A stretch of 64,000 nt of DNA from Nicotiana tabacum. Lineage: Eukaryota; Streptophyta; Magnoliopsida; Solanales; Solanaceae. The DNA lies in the NCBI RefSeq assembly GCF_000715075.1, contig NC_134094.1, forward strand, positions 82,661,120 through 82,725,119, given 5' to 3'. Position numbers and translations under genes: made by a program. The notes below the pieces were generated by a model that ran no database searches, had not been told where the DNA came from, and saw nothing but the letters and a program-made list of their open reading frames with translations. Positions 26,374 to 39,301 of the stretch are shown piece after piece (position 1 is the stretch's first letter; the number at the start of each line of letters is the position of its first letter).

Positions 26374-26719
26374 GTCAAATTGATTGTTTGCACATTTATC
26401 TGAAAATCATAAATTATTTTAAATCATAAATTAATTATTATATTAATTATTTCTCTCATATTCCTTGCTCAATATTATGCCTTGAATCTATGCTATATTT
26501 GCTACATGCTTATTTGATTTATGTGACTTAATTGTTACATGATATTTAGCATACTAAATATTAAACTGCCTATTTCTTAATTTCCATAATTAATTGCTAC
26601 TTATAATCACTTGTTTCTAAATAAATCATAATTATTATATGCTTGTTGTCTTATAATTTCGTATTAATTGTTGCATTTATTAGAATAATTTCTTTTATAA
26701 GAATTGGTAAATTATATTA

Positions 26720-26895
26720 TTGAGGAGCGGGTTACATGCCGCAATAGAAATGAAAGTGAATATATTGGAGGAGCGGGTTACACGTCGTAACAGAATTGAT
26801 TGAAAAGATATATTGAGGATCGGGTTGCAAGCCGCAACGAAATTAAATGAATATGAATATATTGTGGGGATCGGGTTGCATGCCGCAACGGAAAG
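26720..26895 (+). repeat. Hairpin array of LTR A, four copies of about 50 bp
   Basis: Each copy has the word GGRKCGGGTTRCAYGCCGCAAC, here written as GCGGGTTACATGCCGCAA, GCGGGTTACACGTCGTAA, TCGGGTTGCAAGCCGCAAC and TCGGGTTGCATGCCGCAAC, separated by AT-rich spacers. The word contains GTTGC ... GCAAC, so each copy can form a small hairpin. Confidence 0.85.
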
Positions 26896-27534
26896 TGATT
26901 TAAGTAATAATTGGTTATGACTGCCGAGTTGGCTTGATTGTTGATATGATTTACCGATTTAATTTCTATTCATGTTCTCCTATATTGTTGTTATTATTAT
27001 TATTGCGTACAAGTTAATGTAAGTGACCTGCCTAGCCTCGTCACTACTTCCTCGAGGTTGGCTCGTCACTTACTGGGTACATGGGGTTGGTTGTACTCAT
27101 ACTACACTCTGCACTTTTTGTGCAGATATCGGAGTTGGTCCTAGCGACGTACAATAGATTTGCTTGGATTCAGCTATCCACAGGAGACTTGAGGTATAGT
27201 TGCACGACGTTCGCAGCTCTGAAGTCCCCATCTACTTTATTTTAGCTGTGTATTTCTGTCACACAACTTTATTTTCATTCAGACCCTTATTTGTATTATT
27301 CTAGTAACTCGTGCACTTGTGACACCAGATCTGAGATGGTATTTAGACATCGCTATCATTATGGTTTACTCACTTTATTTCAGATTTTATTCCAGTTATT
27401 AGTTTCTTTATTAGTAATTAAACTAAATTGTTTAAAAAAATGGTTAAAATTATTCTAACGTTAGCTTGCCTAGCAAGTGAAATATTAGGCACCATCACAG
27501 TCCCGAAGGTAGAAATTTCGAGTCGTGATAAGTT

Positions 27535-27546
27535 GGTATCAGAGCA
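27535..27546 (+). other. Primer binding site of element A (tRNA-iMet)
   Basis: TGGTATCAGAGC, complementary to the 3' end of plant initiator methionine tRNA, two bases after the LTR end. Confidence 0.93.
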
Positions 27547-27732
27547 CTAGGTTACATAGGTCTCACGAGTCACGAGCAAGCTTAGTAGAGTCAGAAGGAT
27601 CGGTACAAAGACGTATGTACTTATCTTCCAGAGGCTATGGAGTTTAGGAACAATTTCACTTCTATTCTATTCTGTCGTGCGATTTTATTCTATCATTGAT
27701 GAATTAACTCTTCTATTCTTGTCCTCTCGCAG

Positions 27733-29226
27733 ATGGCGAGAACACGCACTGCGTCTACAACCGGACAGGAGCTAGAGCCTCAGTGCCAGCTACGACTAGG
27801 GGCAGAGGTCGAGGCCGAGGTCGCGCCAGAGGCCGAGGTAGAGGCAAATATCAATCCAGAGCTCGAGAAGCAACACCTGTTGTAGAACCTCAGGTGGATT
27901 TAGAAGCGGAGGTTCCAGCTCAGACGGTACCTATTGGACCAGTTCAGGTTCCAAAAGGATTCATAGCTACTCTAGTACTTTTGGACGCTCTAGTCCGTTT
28001 GGTGAGTCTTATGAAGGGTGTGTCCCAAATTGGTACATTTCCAATGGCACCAGCCGTCTCACAGGCTGAGGGACGAGCACAAACTCCCACTACTCCCGCT
28101 CCGGGGCAGACAACTCCCTAGTATCAAGCTCCAATAGCCCATCCAGTTGGGGTAGTTCAACCAGTTGTTGCAGCACAAGCCGGTGATAGGCATGCTTTGT
28201 CTTCTGAGGCTTTGTTGAGGTTGGGCAAGTTTATCGCTGCTATGAAGTATTGCAGAACATAGGGATAGTCGAAAGCAATGGGGTTGATATTTTTGTGTTT
28301 CAGATGACTGGTTCCGCCTAGAGATGGTGGAAATATTATGTATTTACTAGACCAGTTGGTTCGCCTACACTTACCTGGGAGCAGTTCTCGCAGCTATTTC
28401 TGGAGAAGTTCCTTCCTATCACACTGAGGGAGAATTACTGCAAGCAGTTTGACCGCCTCCAGTAGGGCAGTATGTCAGTCACTCAGTATGAGACCCGTTT
28501 TGTGGATCTAGCCTGTCATGCTCTTCTTCTGCTTCCTATCGAGAGAGAGAGAGAGGGTGAAGAGGTTCATTGATGGACTCGTTCAACCTATCAAGCTACA
28601 TATGGCCAAGGAGACCAGGAATGAGATTTCTTTTCAGACGACTGCTAATGTCGCCAGGCGGATCGAGATTGTTCTTTCACAGGAGAGAAGGCCAGTGTCA
28701 GATAAGAGGCCCCGTCATTTTGGTAATTTAAGAGGCGCCTCATTTGGAGGCAGAAGTACTTATGGTAGGGGTCATCCTCACATGCCATTTTATTAAGCAC
28801 TTCAGACTTCTCACGGTGCTTCAGGGAGTCAAGGTCCTTATGTTCCTTACCTTGGACAACCAACATTCAGTGCACATTCAGCTCTTATTAGTGCACCACC
28901 ACTCCAGAGTCACTATGGCGGCTATTTGACCCGTTCGGGTCAGCTTCAGCAACCACGACAGCGGGATGGGTGCTATGAGTGTGGGAACATTGGTCACATC
29001 AGGAGGCATTGCCCTAGGTTATTGAGCAACATATCTCAGCAGAATTCTCGTGCTATCATACCGGCACTGGTTGCTCCACTGCCCGCCCGACCAGCTAGGG
29101 GCAGGGGTCAGACTGTTAGAGATGGAGGTCAGACTGCTAGAGGTGGAGGTCAGACTGCTAGAGGTGGAGGTCAGACTATTAGAGGTGGAGGCCAGCAAGC
29201 TATGGCCTGTCCCAGAGATGTAGTTT
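27733..29226 (+). pseudogene. gag of element A, broken
   Basis: Starts ATGGCGAGAACACGC, right after a CCTCTCGCAG. A frameshift near 27,780 moves the reading to the next frame, where an Arg/Gly-rich stretch follows (RGRGRGRARGRGRG). The capsid region is broken by stops and shifts but recognisable (ETRFVDLA-like, then FIDGLVQPIKLHM at about 28,560). The zinc knuckle at about 28,971-29,012 is intact, CYECGNIGHIRRHC, with CX2CX4HX4C spacing. After it come about four copies of a 21-bp unit coding GGGQTAR. The Gag would form the particle and bind the RNA; here it cannot be made whole. Confidence 0.85.
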
Positions 29227-29279
29227 AGACTGGTGGGGCCCAACCCCGATTCTATGCTTTCCCAACTAGGCCTGAGGCC

Positions 29280-30906
29280 GAATCATCCGATGTCATGATC
29301 ACATGTATTGTTCCAGTTTTCCGTAGAGATGCCTCAGTTTTATTTGATCCAGGATCTACTTACTCATATGTGTCCTCCTGCTTTGTTTTATATATGGTTA
29401 TGCCTCGTGATTCTCTAAGTGCGTCTGTATATATGTCCATACCAGTGAGAGATTCTATTGTGGTAGATCATGTCTATATTAGATTGTTATGCCAAGACGG
29501 TGACCTTAGCCATGACGGGGTTACCTCGATTAGAGTGGAAATGAACTCTTGGTCATTCTACCAGTATAGTTATTTCTTATATGAAGGCTAGGCGTATGGT
29601 CGAGAAGGGGTGTCTAGCCTATTTGGCTTATATTCGCGATCCTAGTGCAGATATTCCTTCTATGGACTCAGTACCAGTTGTTCGTGAATTTCTAGAAGTA
29701 TTTCCTGCAGATTTGTCGGGGATGCCACCCGATAGAGATATTGACTTATGTATTGATTTGGCTCCGGGCACTCAGCCCATTTCTATTCCTCCATACCGTA
29801 TGGCCCCACCGTAGTTGAAAGAATTGAAGGAGCAGTTACAAGACTTGCTTGATTAGGGATTCATTATACCTAGTGTCTTGCCCTGGGGTGCACTAGTGTT
29901 GTTTGTGAAGAAGAAAGATGGTTTAATATGGATGTGTATAGATTATCGGCAGTTGAACAAGGCTACTATCAAGAACAAGTATCCGTTGCCAAGAATTGAT
30001 GACTTATTCGATTAGCTTCGGGGTGCCAAGATATTTTCGAAGATTGACTTGAGGTATGGCTATCATCAATTAAAAATTAGGGCATCTTATGTCTCTAAGA
30101 CAACTTTTCGGACTCGGTATGGGCATTATGAATTTTTAGTGATGTCATTTGGGCTGACAAATGCCCCCGCAACATTTATGGATTTGATGAACTGGGTGTT
30201 CAAGGCCTATTTGCATTCCTTTATGGTTGTATTCATTTATGACATCTTGATTTACTCCAACAGTCGAGAGGAGCATGAGCAACATCTTCGGATTGTGCTT
30301 TAGCCTTTGAGGGATAATCAATTATATGCCAAATTTTTAAAATGCGAGTTTTGGTTATACTCGGTTTTATTTTTGGGGCATGTTGTATCGCCAAAAGGCA
30401 TAATAGTGGACCCTAAGAAGATTGAGGCAGTTCAAAACTGGCCTAGACCTACTTCAGTTATAGAGATTCAGCATTTTCTGGGTCTGGTAGGTTATTATCA
30501 CCGATTCGTGGAAGGGTTTTCATCTATAGCAAACCCATTGACCCAGAAGGGTGCTCCATTCAGATGGTCTGACGAGTGTGAGTTTAGATTTCAGAAGCTC
30601 AAGATTGCTTTGACTACAACGCTAGTGTTGGTGTTGCCCACAGGTTCAGGATCGTACACGGTGTATTGTGATGCATCTCGTATTGGACTCAGTGAAGTAT
30701 TGATGCAAGATGGCAGGGTAAATCCATATGCGTCGCGGCAGTTAAAAGTTCACGAGAAGAATTATCCTGTTCATGACTTAGAATTGGCAGTCATTGTTCA
30801 TGCGCTGAAGATTTAGAGGCACTGCCTTTACGGCGTGTCATGTGAAGTATTCATAGATCATCGTAGTCTACAGTAACTATTCAAACAAAAAGATCTCGAT
30901 TTGAGG
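29280..30906 (+). pseudogene. pol fragment of element A: protease, reverse transcriptase, RNase H
   Basis: A protease-like start FDPGSTYSYVSS is at about 29,341, the form common in plant Tekay/Del elements. Reverse-transcriptase blocks follow: a PFRI-less linker [16 protein letters not shown] (29,765), [11 protein letters not shown] then a stop (30,015), [33 protein letters not shown]. The catalytic motif, normally FIDD, reads FIYD at about 30,233, so one of the two catalytic Asp is lost. RNase H follows with [10 protein letters not shown] (30,660) and [11 protein letters not shown], ending at about 30,906 in the LRQKR stretch. In-frame TAG stops occur at several points. Integrase, chromodomain and 3' LTR are gone; the sequence jumps to CACTA-like DNA. 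Confidence 0.88.
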
Positions 30907-31167
<261 letters not shown>

Positions 31168-31667
31168 TATTTAATCTTTAGTTGTATCTGCAATTTTAAC
31201 ACTAAATAGGATTATAAGTTTGAACAACCATAATTTCACTAACACAGAAGCATAGTTCCATCCTAAGCTTTAAAGACCACATATTACTCATAGCATATAT
31301 ATTTAGAATTTGTGCATTCAGGAACGATGAATCTCACCCCCTCAATGAAATTAAAGTCATGAAGATAAACCATACAAAATGACAGACCAAAGGCACTACT
31401 TGTTCATGATTTTATTTCTAAAACATCTTCTGTTAGTAACTACTATAATTGTATGACTGAGTCACCACAGATAAGACAAGATAAATGAGTGATTCAACTC
31501 CTTCATCCCTCTTTGTCCAAATTATATACTTTGATTGTTACTTAGACTTAATAAGAGTCTTTACTTGCTTGAACAAGTTGAGCAGGGTAAGAATGTCATA
31601 ACTTAAGGAAATCTATGGATTTGTAGTACGATAAAAACATTAGAACCCTCATACAAAAGTAAGTAAC
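31168..31667. other. Spacer between elements
   Basis: AT-rich sequence without a recognised gene or repeat. Confidence 0.35.
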
Positions 31668-34550
31668 TGTAATGACCCGATCGGTTGTTTTGAGATCAGG
31701 TGCGTCGTTCAGCGGTTTGAAGTCTTGAGTAGCTTTACTTCAGGTATTATGACTTGTACACATGGTCGGAATTGAGTTTCGGGAAGTCCGGAGTGATTTG
31801 GAAAGAAAATTCTAATTCGAAAGCTTTAAGTTGGAAGAGTTGACCAAGGTTTAACTTTTGAGAAAACGACCTCGGAATCGGAATTTGAAGGTTCCAATAG
31901 GTTCATATGATGATTTCGAACTCGGGCGTATGTTCGGGTTGAGCATCGGGTGGACCGAGAGTATTTCAGCGCTTATTACGGAAGGTTGGCATTTTTTAAG
32001 GTTTAAGAATTCCCTAAGTTTGGGTTGAAGTGGATTTTGATGTTATCGATGTCCGTTTGGGATTCTGAGCCTGGAAATAGTTATGTATGGTGAATTTGGT
32101 CTTAGGAGCGTGTCCGGACGTTGATTTGGAAGTCCGTAGGTCGTTTCGGCGTTAATTGGCAAAAATTGGAAATTTGGATGATTTTTGGGAAGTTTGACCG
32201 GGAGTGGAATTTTTGATATCGGGATCAGATTCCGATTTTGAAAGTGGGAGTAGGTATGTAATGTCAATTATGACTTGTGTGCAAAATTTGAGGTCAATCG
32301 GATTTGATTTGATAGGTTTCGGCGTCGAATGTAGAAGTTTGAAGTTCTAAAGTTCATAAAGCTTAAAATGGGGTACGATTCGTGGTTTTGATGTTATTTG
32401 AAGTGATTTGAGGCCTCAAGCAGGACCGTGTTATGTATTGGGACTTGTTAGTGTGATTGGACGGGGTCCCGGGGGCCTCGGGTGTGATTCGGGGTGGTTT
32501 CGGACCAAGTTTGGCTGTTATGCTGGTGCTGGTTTTGTCCTTCGTGAACACGAAGGGATTCCCGCGTTCGCGAAGAAGGAAAATGGTGGCTGCCCTTTTG
32601 TGCTTCGTGAACGTGAAGGAGGGTTCGCGAACGCGTAGATGGAGAGGGGGAACTGGGCTTGGAGCAGGTTGGCCTTCGCGAACGCGGCGAAGGTGACACG
32701 AACGCGAAGGGGAAATTTGGGGCAATTTCATTTGGCCTTCGCGAACGCGAGACTGGTCATGCGAACGCGAAGAAGGTCAGACTGGGCAGTGTCTTTTAAA
32801 GACGGGGATTTGGCCTTTTTACCTCATTTCTTCCCTGAGAGACGACTTTGGAGCGATTTTGGAGCACCATCTTCACTGTCAATCATGAGGTAAGTGACGT
32901 CTACCAGTTGTGAGTCAAATATACGAATTTAGGCTTGTAAATTCATAGAAACTAGTAAAATTTTAGGGTTTTGAAGAAAAACCTAGAAAATGGTATTTTT
33001 TGGATTTTTTACCACAAAATTGGGTATGGAATTGGGAATAAATCATATAATTGAGTTCGTAATCTTGTGGGTAAAGTTTATCTTCGAAAAGTTTCGGAAT
33101 CCGGACACGTGGGCCCGAGGGTAAATTTTATCGACTTTTCGAGCGGAGTTGGAAATTGTTTAAATTGATTAGTTATAGGTATTAGAACACATATTGATTG
33201 ATTTGCACATTGTTTGCATAGTTGTGGATTGACAAGTATCAGTGTGAGGTGTTAGAGTGGCGTTGGAGCCGACTATGGAACTTCGGAGTGAGGTAAGTCT
33301 CTTGTCTAACCTTGTAAGAGGGAATTTACCCAATAGGTGATTTAAATTAATATCTGCTGCTAATTGTGGGGGCTACGTACGCACGAGGTGACGAGAGTCC
33401 GTTCGTAGCTACTAATTATGCTTATGTCCGGGTAGTTTAGGACCCAACTCATGAATTACTTGTAATGTTTGCATCCTTTGTTAATTGAAGTACTTGAATC
33501 ATATTGGAAATTGTTTGAGGAAATAGTAAAAGACCTAAATTTCACGTACTTGAATTTTTGTGCGAGTTACTCGACCGTTAATAGAAATTGTACATCCTTA
33601 CGTGTTAGCCTTGTGATACCTTCTCATTTAGGAGGTTCATAAAGTGTCCTCCTTTCTTGTGGAGCGGGCCGAACACCTCGGCAGTATAGATGCATCTATG
33701 GCTCGTGCCGCTCGACCCTCGTCAGTGTACACATTATTCCTGATCGGGCCGAACGACCTCGGCAGAATCGTGCATTATATCGTTAGTAGCCCGAATATTC
33801 ACAAGCAAATCTTTCCACTGATGCCCGGCAGCTTTATGGTATTCCTTATTTATTTGATAATGACACTTGACATTCTTCTGAGTTGTTATTGTAAAATACA
33901 AGATTTAGAAATTTATGCTTTAAAAGAAATATTTGGAAGATTATGTAACTTACAGATTTATCCCATTATTTCCGTACGCTTCATATCTGCTCACGCTTTT
34001 ATTATGTCGCTTTATTGGACCTTTAGTAAGTGTCGATGTTGACCTCTCATCACTACTTCTTCAAGGTTAGACTTTATAATTACTGGGTACGCGTTTATTT
34101 ACGTACTCATACTATACGTGATGTACATTTTGTGCAGGTACATATATGTCTAGTGGTCTTTTGGGCGCAGATGCGCGGCTATTGCGAGGACTTACGGTGA
34201 GCTGCATTTCATGTTACGAATCTGCATCATACATAGTCTCCAACAAAGTTATTTACATTATCCTGTCTAATTTGTATTCCAGACAGAGGTTGTATTTTAT
34301 CATATTTCCTAGTTGGTGCTCATGCGCTTGTGACACCGGGTTTTGGGGGTTCCTACTGGAGGTTTAGTATGGTAGTTCACGTAATTAGCACTGTTTCACC
34401 CTGTAAATTCTATTTTATAATATTTAATCAATGGAAATAATGTTTTCAAAAGTAATAGAAATGAGTAATTAAATTAGTAAATTACAGTTGGCTTGTCTGA
34501 TGGTAGCATTAGGTGCCATCACGATTTATAGTAGATTTTGGGTCGTGACA
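31668..34550 (+). mobile_element. 5' LTR of element B, 2,883 bp
   Basis: Starts TGTAATGACCCGATCGG and ends GGGTCGTGACA. Flanking bases are GTAAC on the left and TTAAC after the 3' LTR, a 5-bp duplication with one mismatch. Modules: palindrome cluster of the CTTCGCGAACGCGAAG type (32,538-32,790), GGTAAGT at 32,890 and 33,293, stem-loop (33,372-33,409), hairpin words CGGGCCGAACGACCTCGGC (33,657-33,775), and TTTTGTGCAG ending at 34,136. Confidence 0.92.
33372..33409 (+). other. Conserved LTR stem-loop (copy in LTR B1)
   Basis: Arms GCTACGTACGCAC and GTCCGTTCGTAGC pair with two mismatches around the loop GAGGTGACGAGA (33,385-33,396). In LTR B2 (41,079-41,116) one mismatch becomes a T-G pair. Confidence 0.75.
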
Positions 34551-34553
34551 ATA

Positions 34554-34565
34554 TGGTATCAGAGC
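34554..34565 (+). other. Primer binding site of element B (tRNA-iMet)
   Basis: TGGTATCAGAGC three bases after the 5' LTR end, the same primer as elements A, D and E. Confidence 0.93.
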
Positions 34566-34890
34566 ACTAGATTCACGTAGGTCTCACGAGTCATGAGCAA
34601 GTCTAGTAGAGTCTTGCGGATTGGTACGGAGACGTCTGTACTTATCTTCGAGAGGCTACAGGGCTGTTTGGAGCATTTCCCTTCTTGATTTCCTCATCGT
34701 GCAGTTTGATTCCTTTGAGGCTTATACCTTTATTTCCTTCCTACTCGATCTTACACGACGTGAAGTGCTCGTGTCAATGGGGAATCGAGGAGTTTCAGTG
34801 GTACTACAGACGTGAAGCAGGTTGTTTCTCCATGCACATTCAAACAAGTTATTATCGTCTTCCTGCGAAAGGAGGTTCTGTCATTTCAGC

Positions 34891-35371
34891 TAGGGCTGCT
34901 TATCGGGCGGATTGGGCGGTTATTTACGCTTAACGGTTTGGCTTATCGGTTATCGGCTTTTAAATATATTAATCCGCTAGCCACCCGATAAGATATCGGG
35001 CGGATTGGTATCGGTTTAGCTCTTATCGGGCGATTTATCGGATTGTTTGCTGACCGCTGTGACTCAAAATAAAATTCCTATGCTCAGCAGACTACATTCC
35101 AGTCTATAGAATATGGCACCTAAGAAGAGAGCTAAATAGAAGAAATATAGAGCTACATTCCAGCGTATTTCCCAGTAGAATCATCTCTGGGGATGAGCCT
35201 ATTAACAACTTATAACTATCAGAAGAAATAGAAGAGAACACTGGGTATAACACATGACATCAAAATTATCTAATAGTAACTAACTGGAATAGTAAATTAT
35301 AACTAAATGTCTAATAGTAAATTAGTAATAGATAGAGTATTGGAAGTGGAAGAAGGGTTTTTGATTATTTA

Positions 35372-35402
<31 letters not shown>

Positions 35403-35604
35403 CATACATACATATATATATTCTTAACGGGTTAACGGATTATCCGTTAAGAAAATTGAATAATCCGCCCCCAAACCGATAAGCCGTTAATAAAAAAATT
35501 TCAATCCGTTCCCCGTCCGTTAAACCGTTAAACCGATACCAATAAGCCATTAAGCTTCGGTTTCGATTCGATTTTTGGTTTCGGTTCGGTTTTGAACACC
35601 CCTA
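34891..35604. mobile_element. hAT-type MITE, 714 bp, inside element B
   Basis: Ends TAGGGCTG ... CACCCCTA give 8-bp inverted repeats with one mismatch. It is flanked by identical 8-mers, ATTTCAGC at 34,883-34,890 and 35,605-35,612. The inside is rich in inverted copies of words such as TTATCGGGCGGATTGG and CCGATAAGCCGTTAA, the subterminal repeats, and has a TA microsatellite (35,371-35,395). No transposase. It landed after element B had formed. Confidence 0.92.
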
Positions 35605-38600
35605 ATTTCAGCTCAGTATCGGTATTTTCTGTGGTTTTGAGGCTATGCACAGTGTTGGTGTAATGGTAGGGTGCCTGTCTACGTGTCAAGCTAGTAAATG
35701 ACTCGAAAGTAGGATTTCTCAGTGCATGATTTAAAGGTTTAGTATTTAATTCCAGCAAAGGAAAGGCGATTGGACTATGAATGTTCAGGTTTGGGTTGAT
35801 GGAGTAACGAGACTTGTTATTTTCAAGCGTGGTGGAATTTTCATTGTGATACGGTGTCGTAGTCCTTGTTTGAACGCATCACGGTTCGCCGGCATCATGG
35901 TCTTCTTCGATGTTGACTTTAGGGCAGGGTTTGTGAAGTAGTGCCTAAGTGGCAGTTTTTAGAGATAGCGGTGTGCCGCGGTTCAGAATCGAATTGGTAT
36001 TTCTAATGCTGATGGCTCGAGAGAGATGATCTTTGAAGAGGTTTAGAGTTGGTAGCAATTTGTTAGCTCAGGTGCTACAAAGATGAATTTTGATTCGATG
36101 CAACAATTGGGTAACGAAGAATGAGAAAGGACAAGTGGGAGGTATCTTGCGGTGGTGGAACTACTAGTAGGTCAAGTATGAGAAGCAGAAGTCGTGAAGT
36201 TGCTTAAAAGAGATGGTTTGACCGAAGTGGGAGAGGTAGAGTAGCATATGGATTCTGTTGAACGGTTTGGAAATCACAATGGAAGGTGATTTGGTCTACG
36301 TATCTTATTGGAAATGATGGTTACTGTACGGAGAAAGGTTTAATGTGGCCGAAAGGGGTTTCTTGAAATGAAGAAGGGTGTGAAGATTTGATTATCGTTT
36401 TAGATACAATATGACTTGAGTTTGGATGATATTGTTGAAATCTCAATTGATGTCAATAGGGAATGAACGGATTGGTGCAATTGGTGGACGAGTATGGGCT
36501 CAGGGGCATTTATGGATTTCATGGTAGTTGTACCCCGTACGGCGTTGTGGGAAGATATCGATAAGGAATTCCACAGGTGGGTTATCTCCTGTGAGCAAGA
36601 TATCGGTGCGAGATCATGGTAATTGAGAAGGAGGAATCATTATGGGCTCAACATTATGTGATTATAGCTTAAAGCGAAGTGGGGGAGCCCTACCGTCTAT
36701 GATTGGATCACGTGGTTGTATGCTTGTGCGAGTTCTGGCTATCAGTACATTGGTGAACTATTTATGACCAAGAAAAGAAAAACACTAGTAGTAATTCGAG
36801 CAACGAACTTAATGAATGTGTGCAAAACTTCGTCTTATCGATTCAGGTGCAGGTGTTGGGAAGACTTAGAGTCTATACTTCTTGTGGATGTAATGTGGAG
36901 GAAAAAAAAGGATTCAGCCGGTTGCTTCTTTGTGAGGGTATTCATGTACTAGCAGAGCAATGGAGTTTGGTTATATTCGAGACCAGGTCGGAGTGGGTGA
37001 CTCTTAACAACGATTCAGTGAGTTCAAGGATTTAAGTCTGGTACCTAAGGATTTTGGGTCCGTTGTGTGGCTAAGGATCGAGTTCTGCAGTGGATTGCGA
37101 ACGGGACTTGGAGTGTTCTATGTTATTACTGGGTAAGCAGTACAATATTGGAGAAAAGGAAGAAAAAGTTTCGGATTTGTGGGAAGTCTTGTGAAATGGG
37201 TATACCAGTTGGAGGTGCCAGTGTGCGCATAATGAAGGTATGAGGTGATTCATGGGCATTGAGACTATGTAGTCTCGCGATTCGTGTCACTCGGGATGAG
37301 TTGAGGGCAGATTTAGTTCGTTATGTTTTGATTGGAGCTGCTATTATCTCCAAGGCAAGTCAAGAGTAAATTTAAAGGAATTGGGTTGGTTAGTAATAGT
37401 TGAATCAACATGACTGTGGCAGTGATCAGCTCATTCAGCGTGAAGTCATACAGGTGGTTTGTGGTTGTACGCGTGGGCTTGAGCGCCACCACAACTTTTT
37501 TGATTTGGGAAGTATTTGATTCAAATGGATTTGTGGTGTAAATGGATTTTCGGATGGTTTAGACCACAACTTGAGGTTGTATTTTCTGCGGTTTGGGAAC
37601 CAGTTGCGTGTTGCATTGGTTCTTCAGAAATGAGCTGAGCGAAGGTTTTTCTAGCCAATGAACTTTCATTCTACTAATAGTTCAGGAGTTATGATGAATT
37701 TTGGTATTTTTGCATAGCGACATTTTAAGTGCAATGAGTGACATGGGAAATTGATTTGATGATCAAGGTTGCGATCCGGTGTTGTCAAGAATGTCACTGG
37801 CTTGAATGAGCAAGGGAGAATTCAGATGTTCAGAGTAAGTTGTCATTTTCTTTAATGTCACCTGAGAACGGCGTTATGGGTAAGAGACTTTGGGTAATGA
37901 TTCGCGAGTTCTTGAATTACCTTACAGATTAGCACAATTGGTGGTATGGAAATGCAGACTTTGCTACCTGGTGCGGAATGGTTGTGGGAGCGTAACCCAC
38001 GAGGAGATTTGTATCAGTGTGGCATGGTAGTCACTTGATTGTTATAGATTGAAACCAAGTATGGAGATTTTGGTGATATCGCTAATGTGTGAGTTTATGC
38101 CAGAGAGGCGTTCTATTCCTTGGGCTGTGGACTGTATGAGTTTGTTTCGGATTTAACGGTTGTTATTGTGTGTCATGGAAAAAGGTTATTGTGGATCTTT
38201 GGAAGGATATTGGCCCAGTATGGTATGATCAGAATCGGTGTGAGGTCCCGTGTAGCTTGTAGTGTTATGTGAGCAGGATGGATCTCGAGATGCAGGTCAT
38301 TCATTGCACCTTAGTTGTGCTTGGGTTTCATAACGTATGGCGCTATCCGTCTCCCCAGGGAATTATATTATGTACTCGACGTGTTTGTGGCCGATATTCG
38401 GGTATTTTGTAAGAACAAGCATCACGACTTGATGTATATTTTCTTCTTGATTGTTATGTGTGGATCGGGTTGCACGCCGCAACAGTGAGGTGTTGAGTAC
38501 GGTTACATATATTTGTTTCTATGTATTTTGCTTCTCATTCACTAAGGAGAGTTCATAGCGTCTGTTCGATAGTTTTATTTATTACGCGGGCTGGGAAGTT

Positions 38601-39301
38601 CCATTCCAGAGTTTGCTTTTCCTTATGTATCACAGTCAAGTTTGTAGCCTGTTGGCGCATGGTTGGCGTCATTCGAGATCTTGGTCAGTGTTTGAGGTGG
38701 CTTATTGCCTGGGTAGCTTATACTGGGTAAGACAAGACTATTGGACCTGAAAACAGTGCAATCAGATTTATACAAGGTATATTAAAGAGAGAATATCGTT
38801 ATTTGGTTCAGAATAAGGTTATGTTCCTTATCAGGAGAAACGACTCCATGATTTGATTGATTCAGTAGGTGGTTATGAATTTCTACACATCTTCTCTATC
38901 ATGGCAGTATTGTGAGTATTGAAACCAGGCTTGTATGCATTATGAGGTGTATTGCGAGCATCAGATTCGTAAAATTTCAGCTATTGTGGTTGAGGGATTT
39001 TATTATGGGCAACCGACTTATGTGGTGCGTGGTGTGATTTCCGCATAGATGCATGATCATGTTTTAGTACAGTGTGTGGTGATTGGTATGGTGTTCGTGT
39101 GTTAGAACCGGGTCTTTTAAAGAAATTCGGGGATTGGAATTGGTTCTAAGGCTTTTTGACTAAATAAAAGGGAGGACCTTCAGTCCGGTTTGAGCTGAGG
39201 TGCCCAACTGGGTTGTGATGGCACGGGTAGGTACACAAGGTGTTGAACAATAATTTTGGACAACTCCGGAGCAATTCCTAGAACGTTCGAGGACTATGTT
39301 T

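Larger units (their letters stand above)
24237..27532 (+). mobile_element. 5' LTR of element A (chromovirus), 3.3 kb
   Basis: Starts TGTGATGACCC and runs to just before the primer site; the expected end ...GTGACA has decayed to GTGATAA. It carries the shared modules: a remnant palindrome (GCATCTCACAGATGCGAC at 25,723-25,740), GGTAAGT at 25,851 and 26,266, the stem-loop at 26,340-26,373, a four-copy hairpin array (26,720-26,895), a CCTCG...CGAGG hairpin (27,036-27,057) and TTTTTGTGCAG ending at 27,125. It also has an internal tandem duplication (25,295-25,705). Its 3' partner is absent. Confidence 0.85.

Noticed and set aside
32363..32893. Overlapping frames on both strands of LTR B1
   Set aside because: Palindrome cluster composition again; similar frames fall apart in the matching part of LTR B2.
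33644..34042. 132-aa plus-strand frame in LTR B1, shared in part with 41,161-41,493
   Set aside because: The shared part is simply the LTR pair; hydrophobic by AT-rich composition, with no start context or family, and it spans the hairpin words.
35652..35712. tRNA-like A box (TGGTGTAATGG) at the start of the non-coding part of element B
   Set aside because: No B box at the right distance and no cloverleaf could be formed; no SINE structure seen.
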